Shown here: one piece after another, positions 11,155 through 23,557 of the stretch
Layout of the letters: each line of letters begins with the position of its first letter
Numbering within the stretch: position 1 is the first letter of the stretch
Origin: Boesenbergia rotunda
Lineage: Eukaryota > Streptophyta > Magnoliopsida > Zingiberales > Zingiberaceae
Direction: 5' to 3'
Assembly (NCBI GenBank): GCA_024364735.1
Contig: JAGFNQ010000967.1
Location: 94,836-158,835 of the forward strand
DNA: 64,000 nt
Position numbers and translations under genes: made by a program
The notes under the pieces: model-generated
Told to the model about the DNA's origin: nothing
The model's database searches: none
Seen by the model: the letters and a program-made list of their open reading frames with translations, nothing else

Positions 11155-13644
11155 TGGATTTTGCACCTTAATCGTCTCCAACCACCGGGACATACTTATA
11201 CAAAGTTGATGAGGGAGTGAGCAATGCGCTATGATATTGATCACGTGAGGATAGCTCTCTCGACCAACCAAATCACCCCACTACCTAGATGGATGCTCCG
11301 TGCTCTCTACATAACTTAAAGGGGAGTTGTTCCTTCTTACACTCTTATTTCATTGTAAATATCATTTTTATGTTTTCTAGCCGTAATTTTTCGTTTAAAG
11401 TGAGTTCTTGCTAATAAATGCTTAGGTAGTGTACAATGAATAAACATTCATTATAGATACCATTTTATCCTTGTTGGCACTTTGTTTCATGCATGATTTA
11501 GAATAAAGGTATCTCTCTGGATTTTCTCTATATCATTTTAGAGTCCTTTGAAAGTGAATTAAATTTGGTTGTTAAGACTTAGAATTTGAGCCCATGGATG
11601 AAAATTCTTGGATACTTGAGTACTACTTAGTTATGGACTCTAGATTGATGACTTGAGATGGATTCTTTTTACCTAGTGAGGATTTGGCCTAATTTTTGTG
11701 ATACACACATGTGATTGTACTCTAGAACTTTCTTAGGTTCTTTCAAAACTATATTTCTATGATTGGACCACATTTATAGTGGTGAATCACTTTGTTTCCT
11801 TTTTCATATCAATTTTTGCAATATTGCTTGTTGATCTATTCTATATTCTATTTTCCTTTCTCTATATTTCTGTTCGTAATCATATTCTCCATGGACTTGA
11901 TTGCTTTAGATTGTTTCTTGATGTTATTTTACACGAGACAGTCAAAAAGCTAAGTGTGGGGGAGGTTTTGGTTGTTTGGGATGCTAGAAAAGTGGTGCGT
12001 GAACTTTATTGAGGAATCTATCAAATATTGAGGATAATGGAAGCATTTGGCAACCAATAAGCAAAAGTGTGCCATTTTGGGTTTCAAAGAGTTAATTGAA
12101 AGTGGAGCACATAATACCTTCTTATTATTTGATGTTTCAAAGTTATAGTGGCAGATGTTAAGTCATTCTTGAGCTTTGGTCTTATTATGGTGATTGAAGG
12201 CAACACGATCAGAAGACTATGGAGTTACCTAAGTTTTCTACAAGGGATTTCAGAGAACAAGGCTACCACCCTTGCACCAAGCTTGTTTGAAATTCTGTAA
12301 ATGATTCCTCCTGCTTCATACTTGAAGCAATGTGGCAGTGGTTTGGAAATGAGTTGGAGAATGTTCAAAGGTATCTTTATTTAGCTTGCATTTCACAAAG
12401 CTCTATGGTTAACTTAAAGACTCTCAGGAAAAAATTTGGATTTGGGCTAGCTGAAGATTGCTTGATTTGGTTAACTAAATATTGCTGTCAAGAAAGGAAA
12501 AGGATTTCTTTGCACGACCTAAGGAAGTAGAAGAAAACTTGAGAAGGTGTGAACAAGCTGCGCACAAAATGACTGAAAAAAAAGAAGAGAGAAGAAAAAC
12601 AAAACAGCAATAGAAAAAAAAAGAAGAAATATAAAAAGAGAATGAAGTGGACTGTGGAGTTGGATTAAGCCTCTGAATTACAAGAAGTGATCAAAAATGA
12701 TAGCTGAATTGGAAGAGTTAGCTACTGATTGAGAAGGAGAAAAATCAGGCAGAAGACAATTTAAGAATCAGCTCAGTTTTCATTCTGTTCAGAACCTGAT
12801 CGGTCTCTAGACCGATCAGGGAGCTGTCTGATCGGTCACAGTGACCGATCAGAAGGTAGGCAGTCCGATCAGAAACACTCCAGTCTGATCAAAAGAAGTA
12901 CAGAAGTCCAGATCGATGACCTGATCGGTTTGCTTGACCGATTAAGAAGAGTCTGCTTGGTCTCTAGACCGATCAGTAGAGGTTGGCACACATCAACATT
13001 GGCACAGTGAGGGTTTCTCATCCAAATCAAATCACTGACTGCTTCCTGCTCATTTTAGCTTTGATTTCAACAGAAAAAAAAGAAGACAAAGTTCATCTAG
13101 TTGCATTCTTGAGTATCCAAGTCTTCCACTTTCTTTACTTTTCCATATTTTCTTATCATGTCATATTTCTTTAGTTTCTTTATCATGATTCTTTAGTATC
13201 AAAGTTCATTAAACTTCTATTTCATTTATATCATTTCATATTTCTTAACTTGTTTGAATAAGCTTTTGTAGGTGTGGGTCCAAGTCAAGAATGATGGTGG
13301 AGAATAGAGCATAAGCAAGTTTATGATAGTGCAAGAACCATGATTGTGTTTGAGTGAGCTCCACTTTCATCAAAAATGTAGAACATAGGAAGAGAGCCAC
13401 TAAAATTTTCCTTGAGAGGCTTTGTGTGTTTGATTCATCTCAATTAGTCATGAAGTATGAAGTATACTATGTTGTTGACTAAGGACAAGATTCTAGTCCA
13501 TTGAGTTTAGATTTTTGAGAATTGACAACCCTAGGTAATTGTCATTCAATTGCTTCTAACTATGCTTGAGAGTAATCTAGGGGGGTACATGATTAGTTTA
13601 CTAGTTAGCTTGTGTGAGATTCCCAAGAGCAAGTGTGGGGGAGT
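11155..13644 (+). other. Non-coding 3' region of element E with polypurine tract
   Basis: No convincing gene is present. The stretch contains two purine tracts of the same type, AAGTGTGGGGGAGG at 11952-11965 and AAGTGTGGGGGAGT at 13631-13644. The second abuts the 3' LTR. AAGTGTGGGGGAG tracts are typical of Tat/Athila elements. A cluster of GATCGGTC inverted repeats lies at 12795-12976. The rest is AT-rich. Confidence 0.6.
12795..12976. repeat. Cluster of GATCGGTC/GACCGATC inverted repeats
   Basis: There are two perfect hairpin-forming repeats, with 11-bp arms around TCTA (12795-12820) and 12-bp arms around one base (12828-12852). Imperfect copies follow near 12920-12946 and 12956-12976, with lone half-sites between. 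The LTR downstream has another at 14807-14828 (9-bp arms, loop TGCC). Confidence 0.9.
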
Positions 13645-15277
13645 TGATAATTACCATTTGTGCTAATCAAATTAGGCTCTCAAATCCATGTTTTGATCCC
13701 TTTTTATATGCTTAATCTTATATTTACACTAGGTTCCATAAATTATTATTATTTTAGCTTTGGATGCAAATCTTTTCATAATTGAGATATTTTGGCATTA
13801 AATTTTGAATCTATTTTTGTAGTCATTGAATGATCATGGACCTAGATCAGATTGGATCGAGTTTGAGCCAGAATTGGATTTGGATCAAGATGATCATGCA
13901 TTGGATTAATATGGGTCGTCCAATAAAGAAACGGTGAGATCTGAGCCATCTGTCGTCTTCTGATCAATCCAAGCTCAAGATAGAGTTAATCAAGACCACA
14001 AATCAAGATCTGAAAGTTTGGTCCAAATCAGAAGTCATCCAGCCGTTGGATCAAGCTCAAGAGGAGTCTAAGCCACTCATTCAAAAGGGAGAGAGATCTG
14101 AGCCATCCGTTGCAGATCTGGTCGATCCAAGTTAAGGAGGAGCAGATCCTGACCACTGATGGAGATCTGGAAGGTTTGGGCTCAATTCGAGTTAATCTAA
14201 CCGTTGGATGAGGCAAGGATGATCATAGCCGTCCAATTTCAAATGGGATTAATTAAATGTGGAATTCCCTCTCCCAGCTCATCGTCATCGCAGAGTAGCA
14301 TAGTTTCTTCAGTTCTTCATCGTTTTCACATCAGGTTTCTTCTCCGATCACGTGCGGCCACTTCAGATTGAAGTTCATCTCCAGATTTCAGATCATCGAG
14401 ATCAATTTCCCAAGAAGTTTGCAATTCAATTTCATCTCTGGAAGCTCAGGTGAGGGTATCACCGAGAGCTTGCTTCATCCGATCGATCTCTGCTTGATCA
14501 CCATTCTTCATCAATCGGAGCGTTCAGAGGGGTTCTCTGAAGTGTTCTGAGGGTTCCTGAGCCACCATCGCAATCCACATCATCAAGTATGAGGAGATCG
14601 GAAGAAGAATCCAGCAGAACACCAAGCTGAGCAAATCGATCGCAGGAGTTGGTTTTTGTTTGATCCTCGAGCTAGAGGGTTTTTAGTTCGATTCTTGTGT
14701 GATGGCAAGAAGAAGATCTGGTGAAGGATTTGATCTGTAGTTTAGATTTTGTTCTGAATTCATTTATGTAGTTCTTTTCAATCTGTATCAGTTTGCATCA
14801 GGAACTTGATCGGTCTGCCGACCGATCAGGCAGTTCTCTGCTTCAATTCAAACCTGTTTTCTATTTTCAGCTTTGTTTTAACTTCTCATTTCTGAAGTTA
14901 GTTACAAATCTATTATTTTCCTGCCTTTGATATTAGTTTTGTCCTTAAATTTCGTAATTTCATATTGAATTGCTCAATTTCCAAATATGTTATGTTTAGT
15001 GTTGCAATTACCTAGTTTAATTCTGCTTTAGCGAAGTCCATTTCATTTCAAACTATATTTTCATTCCTTATTGCAAAACAAACCCCCCATTTTAATTGAA
15101 AACCCAAAACAATATCAAACGACATAGTCAAGCTTGAATTAAACACTCTTAACTAGTCTTTGGAAAAATACGACTTGAGGCCCCTGTACTACATTTAATT
15201 TTGTGAGATTAAGGGTTTTCAACTTATAAATATCTAAATTTGAGGCTCATTCATGACACTTATTATTGGGTCTATCA
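13645..15277 (+). mobile_element. 3' LTR of Tat/Athila-type element E
   Basis: The LTR starts TGATAATTACC directly after the purine tract and ends GGTCTATCA, giving matching TGATA/TATCA ends over 1633 bp. It contains a GATCGGTC inverted repeat at 14807-14828, like those in the internal region. LTR J inserted one base beyond its right end. The 5' LTR is not in the window. Confidence 0.75.
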
Positions 15278-16309
15278 ATGTAACGCCCGTTTTCTTTTTC
15301 TTCCATAAGCGGCGTTACGTTAATATACTTAGGGCATGTAGACATCCTAATGCAGCGGAAACCTTTAAACTTACACCTACATGCACTTACTACCATTCCT
15401 AGCATCATAACATGTCATACTTTAGCATCATGTCATAGAGTCACATTCAAGTACTTAATAGTAAAGGTAGAGTTCTATCATAAGACGAGCAACCATATTT
15501 CTCCTTGGTCAAGTCACTATCACACACATTCTTTGATGCCCTCCTGTTGCTTCCTTACTGTCCCCTTGCGTGATCTGCGGTATAAAAAAATAAGACTATA
15601 AGCACACAGGCTTAGTAAGACTCTTTCCTACTCACTAAAACCATTCATCATTTAATCTTGAGCACATAAGACATTAACATACTTAGTGCCTTACTTAGAA
15701 CATAAACTTTTCCATCACTTAGCATACATTTGTCATGGCATGAACATAACTCGAGCACATTCGTAGCATGACATAACATAACCATAAAAACATTCATGGC
15801 GTGGCATAATACTTGACATAGACATCAACATCGTAAACATTCATAGCATGGCATAATACTTGGCATAGACATAATCATAATCAACATAACCTCATAAACA
15901 TTCTTAGCATGGACCTAAATAAAATCATGGCATTCTAACTTAGCATAAACATAAATAGATCATGGCATCCTAAACTAGCATGAACATAAATAAAATCATG
16001 GCATTCTAACTTAGCATAAACATAAATAAATCATGGCATCATAAACTAGCATGAACATAAATAAAATCATGGCATCCTAAATTAGCATAAACATAATTAA
16101 ATCATGGCATCCTAAACTAGCATAAAATCATGACATCATAAACTAGCATAAAATCATGGCATCATAAACTAGCATAAAATCATGGCATCATATATTAGCA
16201 TAATCATACATAAAATCATTTGCATAAACATAACTTGCATAAACTTACTTTGCATAGTATTCTTATCATAAATATAATGCATAACATGGATGGATGCATG
16301 TGGCAATTG

Positions 16310-16325
16310 TATATATATATATATA
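16310..16325. repeat. (TA)n microsatellite
   Basis: An uninterrupted run of eight TA steps inside LTR J. No equivalent run is seen at this point in the other LTRs. Confidence 0.95.
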
Positions 16326-18320
16326 AGGATGCTTAATCTTTAAAACATACTTTTAAATGCTTAAACATAATCATCATATCATTCATTGGGCCCTGGCTTG
16401 TACCACATTCATTCATCATAAGCGCGCATCCCTAAGTAAATACGAGGTAGCTAGCCTCGACCTACTAGGGTAAGGACAGCATAGTCAGTAGTCCCTGAAC
16501 CGAGGTGTTCTTAAGGTGTCCATCCCTGTTGCACAACTTCGATAGTGCCAGAACCATGGACAGCATAGTCGGTAGTCCAGAACCGGGGCGTTCTTAAGGT
16601 GCCCATCCCTTGGACCCATACTTCGGTCCGGTACAAGCCCATTTATAAAGTAAAATACTTTACATACTTCTTCATTCATAAGACATTCATGGCATCTTTA
16701 ACATAGAATAATTTGTTACGGCTTGGCCCGTCTACCGGCCCATTTACCGATCCTCTCGACCATCGTACCGTCGACCATCGACCGTGCCGTTTAGCATATT
16801 TATGCCTTAAAGACATAAGCATCATCTTTCATTCATCATACTTGTCATTCATCATCATACTTTACATCATCGTTATGCCTTAAAGGCATGTACTTTAACC
16901 TCATTCATAAGACATGGCATACAAACATCTTATTCATAAAACATGGCATACATACGTATCATTCATAAAACATGGCATACATGCATATTATTCATAAAAC
17001 ATGGCATATCATTCATAAGACATGGCATACATACCTACCATTCATAAATCATGGCACATGTCTAAACATCTATGACTTAACATATAGTTCATGACATACA
17101 AACTAAGGGTTTGGTTAACATAGAACTTCTTCCATCTTACTTAAACATATATCTTGGTAACTCATATACAAGCATCTTTGGAGGTTTAACCCAACCCTAA
17201 CCCTAGGTTAGGCCCTTGGCCGAAAGCCCCAAGGAACCATAGGTTCATGAAGCTTCACATAACTTCCCCAAACAACATCCCATACATACATAGTAGGTCA
17301 TAGGAAACATTTGATTCCATACTTAAGGCCAACCCTAATCCTTTAACCCTAAACTTGCTCTTGGCCAAAACTTCAAGGCCATGGGGCATGGAAAAATTTC
17401 CATTAAAATCCCCAAATCAATTACTTAAACACCAACCATACCTTACCATAGGGCCATTGGGACCCTTACTTGAAATAAGTCCTAACATTCCACCCCCTTA
17501 GGGTACTTGGCCGAAACCTATAGGGTCTCTAGGCCATGTGAAACATTCACATAAACACCCTCCATCTCCCTTATATCATGACAATACATGAACAAACACT
17601 TGAGGTTTTAAACCCAACCCTACACAAGGGTTCTTATTGTTGGCCGAAACCCTAGGGTATCCTAGGGTACTCCAAAAATTCCCAAAAATTATTCTTAATC
17701 TCTAAACATCATCAGGGAACATTAAATAACTTTATAAAGATTTTTAGCATCATTATGGACCCTAAAACATTGTGGCTGAAACCCATAGGGTCTCTAGGTG
17801 TTGATTTTTGTTCCTTTCATGTTGGCCGAAACCCTAGGGTGTCCTAGGGTACTCCAAAAATTCCCAAAAATTATACTTAACCTCTACACATCATAAGGGA
17901 ACATTAAATAACATTATCAAGATTTTTGGCATAATTATAGACCTTTAAATCATGGTGGCCGAAACCCACAAGCCTAAGGTTCTTGGTTTTCTTTTCTTTC
18001 AACATCAAATCCAAAAACTAACCAATATATCATGCTAAAAATCTTGGAAATCATAAGGAACTATTATACCACAGGTGAGGGAGTCTTACCTTGGGTTTCT
18101 TGATTTTTTGAACCTTGAAAGGGAAGGAAATGGTAAGATCTTTGGACCCTTGAACCCCCTTGTCCTTGTATCCTTGGAAGACCCCTTAGATCTTGGAGAT
18201 GAGACCTCTTGTGGAGCTTTTCCAAGGGAGAACCCTTCCTTGGGTGTTCGGCTAGGATGAGGGAAGGAGGAGTTTCGAAAATGCAAGTAATGGGAAGAAG
18301 AGGTAACTCCCAAAACCCCC

Positions 18321-18328
18321 CTTTTATA
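18321..18328 (-). promoter_or_regulatory. LTR TATA box (J)
   Basis: The complement reads TATAAAAG and lies about 475 bp from the LTR start at 18804, downstream of the tRNA-like module as in the related LTRs. Confidence 0.6.
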
Positions 18329-18422
18329 GCCCATTAAGGAGGTAAATGAAGAGTCTCTCCATGACCCTTCATCTTCTTCTATGCTTTAACCAATATCCAC
18401 TTCATTCCCTCATAACATTACC

Positions 18423-18492
18423 TTGCTAGGTGAGTTGGTTAGTGCATACATGGTTGTACAAGAGGTCCAAGGTTCAATCCTTGGTCCATGCA
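18423..18492 (+). other. tRNA-like A-box/B-box module in J
   Basis: An A-box-like TAGGTGAGTTGGTTAGT (18427-18443) and a B-box-like GGTTCAATCC (18471-18480), antisense to LTR J. It is close in sequence to the modules in H and gypsy M. Confidence 0.7.
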
Positions 18493-18804
18493 CCTTATTT
18501 TTATTTTATTTTTCTTTTTTTTCCCCTAAAATTCTGAAAATCCTTTAAAATTCCCCCATAATTATGTTAATATTTCTTATTAAAATCCCTTTATATTTAT
18601 ACTAATTTTCACCTAAAATCCACTAAAAATTATGGTACTAGAAAGCCCATATAAGGCCCATTAGTGCCCTTTTTCCCAATTTAAATGAGAAAACATGGAT
18701 TTTCTAGGCCAGATTTCGCATTAATATTTCTAGGTTCTCAGAAAATTATCTAGACATGCTTAATATTTTAAGGAAATATTAAGAGAATTTTTCGGGTCGT
18801 TACA

Positions 18805-19872
18805 ATCAATGCCTCGAAGTCTGCATCCCTCTGCTCATCGTCTTGCTTCAGCAGCCTCGATCTATCGCCTTCAAGCTTTCTTCGATTTTGGCCCTCGACC
18901 CTCAGATGCGCACGCAAGCCCACGGCTTTCCTCCATGTCATCCTTCACGTACGCCTCGAAGTCCGCTTCCCTCGGCTCATGTCCATGCTTCGTCCATGGT
19001 CCCTCGGATGCACACACAAGCCCACGGCTTGCCTCCATGCTACCCTTCACCTGAAGACATCCAACCAAGTCTGTGTACCTACAAACCTGCATACTCACAT
19101 ACACATATTAGACCAACATGTACCCCTAACTTAACTATATTGATACACACATCCAAACCCATGATCCTCCATATCATACTTGGGCCGATTGCCCCAACAC
19201 TCAGAGGAGGAGACGAGGTGGTGACACGACTTGAGGGATATTGAATACAAAAGCAATAATAGTTAGAAAAATTAGTTTTTCTTATTTATTGCTTTTTGTT
19301 TATATGCTTGTTGTACTTGCATGGTAAAATTCCTCAATTCTAAATTACTAAGTGGGAGAGAGATTCTTAGAATCCCATGGCCTCCATTACAAATTTGACA
19401 TGTGATGCAAACCAACTTGAGCGTTGGCTCTGAGTGCCTTCATCCATATCGGATGAGTTTGTATTGTGGATCACTAGGTCGGACATGGTTATAGAAAATT
19501 ATTTAGAAGCGTGTGATATTCCCCATCGGAAGGGATATAATCCTAGATAATTGCCTTAGTATCATGTAATGGTGAACACTTAGATGCAAATAATAGTATC
19601 CTCCCCATCGAAGTCACTACTATTATTTGTAGGGCCGAAGAGGAACCAACTATTAATTTTATTTGTCAAAAAGTTAAGTTGATAAGATAATAAAATTAAT
19701 GGATAAAACCACCTCTTACAAATATAGAATTTGTATACCTCCACTCTATCGTGGCATATGATATTCTCGGTATTTTGAGGTGTTGGTTGATTTTAAAATT
19801 TTATTATTTGAGGAATCAATAATTTTTTGAAATCTAATGTTTTTGATCATTGTGATTCTCAGGATTTTCAAA
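18805..19872 (+). other. Unresolved LTR-like piece and leader of copia C
   Basis: 18809-19199 contains two direct repeats ('gcctcgaagtc' at about 140-bp spacing; 'aagcccacggct' twice) and ends GCCCCAACA, which could be a copia LTR end. However, no methionine tRNA primer site follows. 19200-19872 is AT-rich, has no convincing gene and leads into gag of copia C, so it is probably the element's leader. No complete 5' LTR for C can be identified. Confidence 0.4.
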
Positions 19873-20373
19873 ATGGCTTTTAACCCACTTGCTGTTATTT
19901 TAAATGAAAACAAACTTACTGTACTTAACTATATTGATTGGAAACGGAACTTGGACATTGTCTTGACTACCGAGGAGTACAAATTTGTACTTTTCGAGAT
20001 CTGTCTTGAAAAGCCTAACGAGAATTCTGGTGAAGAGGAGAAGGAACGTTATAGAAAGTGGATAAAAGCTGATGAGATGACGCGATGTTACATTTTGGCT
20101 TCTATGTCAAATGTGTTGCAACATCAACATCAGGCTTTTTCTACTGCTTATGATATGATGTTCAATCTCAAGGAACTCTTCGGACATGAGAATCGGGCCG
20201 CTAGGCAAGAGGCAATGAGGAACTTGATGATGACCACCATGATTGAGGGGACACCCGTGAGGGATTATGTTCTCAAGATGATGGCTCATTTGAATGAGAT
20301 GGAATTCCATAGAGTAGAGATCGATGAGGAAATCCAGGTCGATATCATTCTCCAGTCTCTACCTAGGAGTTTT
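19873..20373 (+). pseudogene. Copia C gag, 5' part
   Basis: The frame begins MAFNPLAVILNENKL. The 'NYIDWKRNLDIVL' and 'YILASMSNVLQHQHQ' segments and the 'AFNLKELFG'-like stretch match the UBN2-type gag of Tork/Angela-like copia elements. An upstream in-frame ATG (19837) is less likely because the family starts at the MAFNP-type sequence. The frame ends abruptly at 'QSLPRSF', where the LTR of Sirevirus A begins. The next codons of the same protein are found after 47547, so this is one gene split by a 27-kb insertion. Confidence 0.85.
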
Positions 20374-21712
20374 TGTTGGTGCAGACAGCACCCAAGTCGA
20401 ATCTGTGTTTTGATAATGGCAAAGGATTCAAAAGTTAAGATATTATGTTTATCTAACATGTTCACTAAGTATACAGGAAAAGAAGCCCTAGGTACACTTG
20501 GCACGAAGACCTGGTCGAGGATTGGGCACGAAGCCCTAGCAAGGAGCTGGGCACCGAAGACCTGCTTGGAAGGTGGGCACGAAGTCCTGGTCAAGGACTG
20601 GGCACGAAGCCCTGGCAAGGAGCTGGGCATCGAAGACCTAGTCGGAAGGTGGGCACGAAGACCTGGTCAAGTGCATCGGGCAAAAGTCCAACCGGAGGAG
20701 CTGATTGGCAAAAGGTAAACTCTCCTGAGAGGAGTAGGTGAGGACGCGTTCCACGTCGAGGGAACAGTAGGCGTCGGCTCGACCTAGGGCTCCATTTTGG
20801 AGACCCAAAGTCAGAACCAAGACAGCTACGGCTGTAAAACTCACTAACATTCTTGCTTTGTTTTGTGTGGTACTAACCCAGGATGCATGACCGAAGGAAT
20901 GAGTTTCTGCAGCTCAGAACGCCCCAAAGGAGAGGGGCAGTAGCTAGGTAGGACGCCCCGGAGGTCCCGGGCGCCCCAAGGTGAAGGCAAGACAAGCTGA
21001 GCAAGTAACGCTTCGGAAGCTCACTGTGCGGGGTGCCCCCAAGCTCCCAGGCGCCCCCATGCTCCCGGGCGCCCCGGATGCCTTGGGCTCCCTGGGTTTA
21101 AGCCAACGAAGCGGATAGAGTTTAACTCAGCGAGAAGCCAGCAAACCAAGTCAACCCGGGCGCCCCCCTGCTTCCCGGGCGCCCCCGTCAAACCTCGAGC
21201 CCGATCCTGGAGGGATAAAGGCTGGCCGAGAGTTTGCCGGATCGTGTGACACATGGAGGGTGCCCCCAACGTCCCGGGCGCCCCCAGGTGCACTATATAA
21301 GGGGCTCGACCCCCAAGGCTTCAAAACACATTCTTCCAACACCAATATGCTCTTCAACTCAAGTGCTCTGCTCCGGAAATCATCCATCTCGAGGTTCTAG
21401 CGCCGATGACGACCCTACGCACCGAAGAACGATCTACACCGGGTGTCGGTTACGAAGAGTTAGTTTTTTGTATTCTTACTGCTCTATTACTGTACAACTT
21501 CTTGTAAGAACTTGCGCGATTATAGTATTGACCGTAGTAAATGGTCAAGGGCCGTGGGCCTTGGAGTAGAAGCCGACCGCGACTCCGAACCAAGTAAATC
21601 CTTGTGTTCGCGTTTGGTTTTCGTGTTAATTTTCTGCTGTGCATTCTCTCTCTAAATCCGAAACGGTTTATGATATTCACCCCCCCCTCTATCGTATTCT
21701 ATCGATCCAACA
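20374..21712 (+). mobile_element. 5' LTR of Sirevirus A
   Basis: 1339 bp, TGTTGGTGCAGACAG...CGATCCAACA. It contains a hairpin array at about 20480-20705, a run of GGCGCC-rich palindromes (20940-21290), a TATA box at 21294 and a run of C near 21690. The 3' copy is 1335 bp. The two differ visibly more than the two LTRs of B do, in line with A being older. Confidence 0.92.
21294..21300 (+). promoter_or_regulatory. TATA box of LTR A
   Basis: TATATAA follows directly after the last CGGGCGCCCC palindrome. The 3' LTR has the same box at 47131-47137. It marks the likely transcription start about 25-30 bp downstream. Confidence 0.75.
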
Positions 21713-21714
21713 AG

Positions 21715-21730
21715 TGGTATTAGAGCGGGG
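21715..21730 (+). other. Primer binding site of A
   Basis: TGGTATTAGAGCGGGG lies two bases after the LTR. It matches the 3' end of initiator methionine tRNA, with one T where B has C. Confidence 0.85.
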
Positions 21731-21935
21731 GAAGCTCAAATTTGGTGCAACCACCAATTTGAGAATTTTTTCGGATTTTGTTCGAATTATTTTTAATTTT
21801 CTTTTTCGTATTTTTATCGTTAATCGAGACCGGTGCAACACCACTTGATAATTATTTTCTCTTTTTCCCACACTGCTAATCCAAGACCAAGTCTTGGGAC
21901 ATTTATCTCATTTCTATCTCTTTTCAGTATAACCT

Positions 21936-23557
21936 ATGGCCATGCAAGAAGGCTTCAGCACCGCCAGACCACCGCTCTTCATTGGGGAGGATTTCTCCTA
22001 CTAGAAGAGTAGGATGGAAGCCCACCTGAAAACTCAGGTGGACATGTGGATAATAATCCAGTCCGGACTGGAAATTCCAAGGAATGCTGATGGAGTACAA
22101 CAATCCTACACCCAATGGGATACAGCCCTAAAAAGAAAGATTGAAGCCGATGCCAAAGTAACTCAAACACTTCAATACAGACTAACGAAAGAAGAACTGA
22201 ACCGGGTGGGACCATTCAACAGTGCGAAGGAACTTTGGGGGAAGCTAATTGAGCTGCACGAAGGAAGCTCCGACACCCGAATCAGTAAAAGGGTCCTTCT
22301 TCTGAACAAGCTGTACACTATCAAGATGAACGACGGTGAAACAGCAGCCCAACTTCACGCCAGAATTCAAGAACTGATGAACGACCTACACACCATCGGT
22401 CACAAGGTAGAAAACCGTGACCTGATAAGGTATGCTCTTAACGACTTCCCTAGAAATACTTTGTGGGCATCTATGGTAGATGCGTACAATGTTTCAAGGG
22501 ATCTTTCTAAAATTAAATTAGATGAACTATTTTCCGAACTTGAATTACATGAACAGACTAACTGCACATTGGTCGAGAAAGGCATTACCTTTATTGTAGG
22601 TAAAGCTAGAAAGATGACCAAGAAGAAACTTCAACCTGCACCCGAGTCTAATTCAGATTCAGACTCAGAAGACAGGGAAGGAGATCAGCCAAAGCTAATC
22701 CGGCTTGCCCGAAACTACTACAAGGAATTGAAGAATCAATCCAACAGAAGAAAAACCAGCCGAAAGAAGGAAGATCCAGTTGAACCAACTAAGAACAAAT
22801 CAAGTGTGACTTGCTTCGAGTGCAACAAAAAGGGACATTTCAAATCTGAATGCCCTAACCTAAAAGAAGCCAAGAAAGCAAGAAGAAAGAAGGCTCTTCA
22901 AGCAACGTGGGACGAGTCTTCCTCCGAAGAAGAAGAAGAGGCCACACAGTCCAACTTGCTCGCCCTGACTGCCTCAGATGAAATCGAGACCGAGTCAGAA
23001 CCAGAGCCGGATGACGGAAAGCTCACGTTTTCAGAGGATGGTGAAATAACTGTAAGTGGGTTTTCAAGAAATCAATTGTCTGAATTAATTGCATATCTTT
23101 CTCGAGACTTGGCGAAAGCCAAACTCCGAGTCGAATCTCTCCGACAGAAAGTAAATCTCCTGAAAGAGGGAGCTGACTCTAGATCCTTAACTGAGAAGGT
23201 TCAAGAAGGAACCTCTACTCAAGTTGAAAAACTTGAGAAAGAGAATTCCTCCTTGAAAACTCAAGTCAAGGACCTAAGAGCAGCCTTAGAACGGTTCACT
23301 TCAGTTCCAAGAGTCTTAACATGATCCTTGGAAAACAGAAGTTGGTTCTAAATCGATCCGGATTAGGCTATAGAACCAAGTCTAGACAAAGATTGTACTA
23401 TGCTGTACTGAATCAATCCGTACCTAAAGTTCAGGCATGGGTACCCAAACTGTGCCTGAACAAACAAACTGGATCAAATCGGTATTGGATCCCCAAGGAC
23501 AAGATTCACATCTTGCCGAACCATTATCGCGGCTTTAGTCCAGGGGAGCCAAATTAA
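21936..23557 (+). pseudogene. gag of Sirevirus A (broken)
   Basis: Start MAMQEGFST is shared with B. A UBN2-type gag core occupies about residues 25-190. A CCHC zinc knuckle (C-x2-C-x4-H-x4-C) is at 22812-22853, followed by an acidic serine-rich stretch and a coiled-coil-like segment (AKAKLRVESLRQ..., EKLEKENSSLKTQVKDL). The chain ends with the conserved 'SGLGYRTKSRQR' and 'YWIPKDKIHILPNH' segment. Breaks are TGG to TAG at 22002-22004 (codon 23) and a 1-bp deletion near 23303. Adding that base makes the length 541 codons, against 548 in B. The protein would form the particle and bind RNA. It is not functional here. Confidence 0.88.

Larger units (their letters stand above)
15279..18804 (-). 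mobile_element. Solo long LTR J (minus strand)
   Basis: TGTAACGCCCG...GGGTCGTTACA, 3526 bp, is flanked by a perfect ATCAA duplication (15274-15278 and 18805-18809). Orientation follows from the right end, whose complement TGTAACGACCCG matches the LTR start of gypsy M. There is no internal sequence, so it is a solo LTR. It carries the tRNA-like module, a TATA box, at least six units with a TTGGCCGAAAC core at about 135-bp spacing (17218 to 17957), the duplicated 'gtgcccatccc' block and the CATG-rich part. Confidence 0.9.

Noticed and set aside
18809..19244. A 133-codon frame as a host gene
   Set aside because: It overlaps internal direct repeats, is open in several frames on both strands, and has no recognisable domain.
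21021..21387. Gly/Ala/Pro-rich frames over LTR A, with parallels at 29474-29899, 37795-38428 and 46682-47224
   Set aside because: They are translations of the GGCGCC palindromes. They appear on both strands and cross the TATA box, so they are not proteins.
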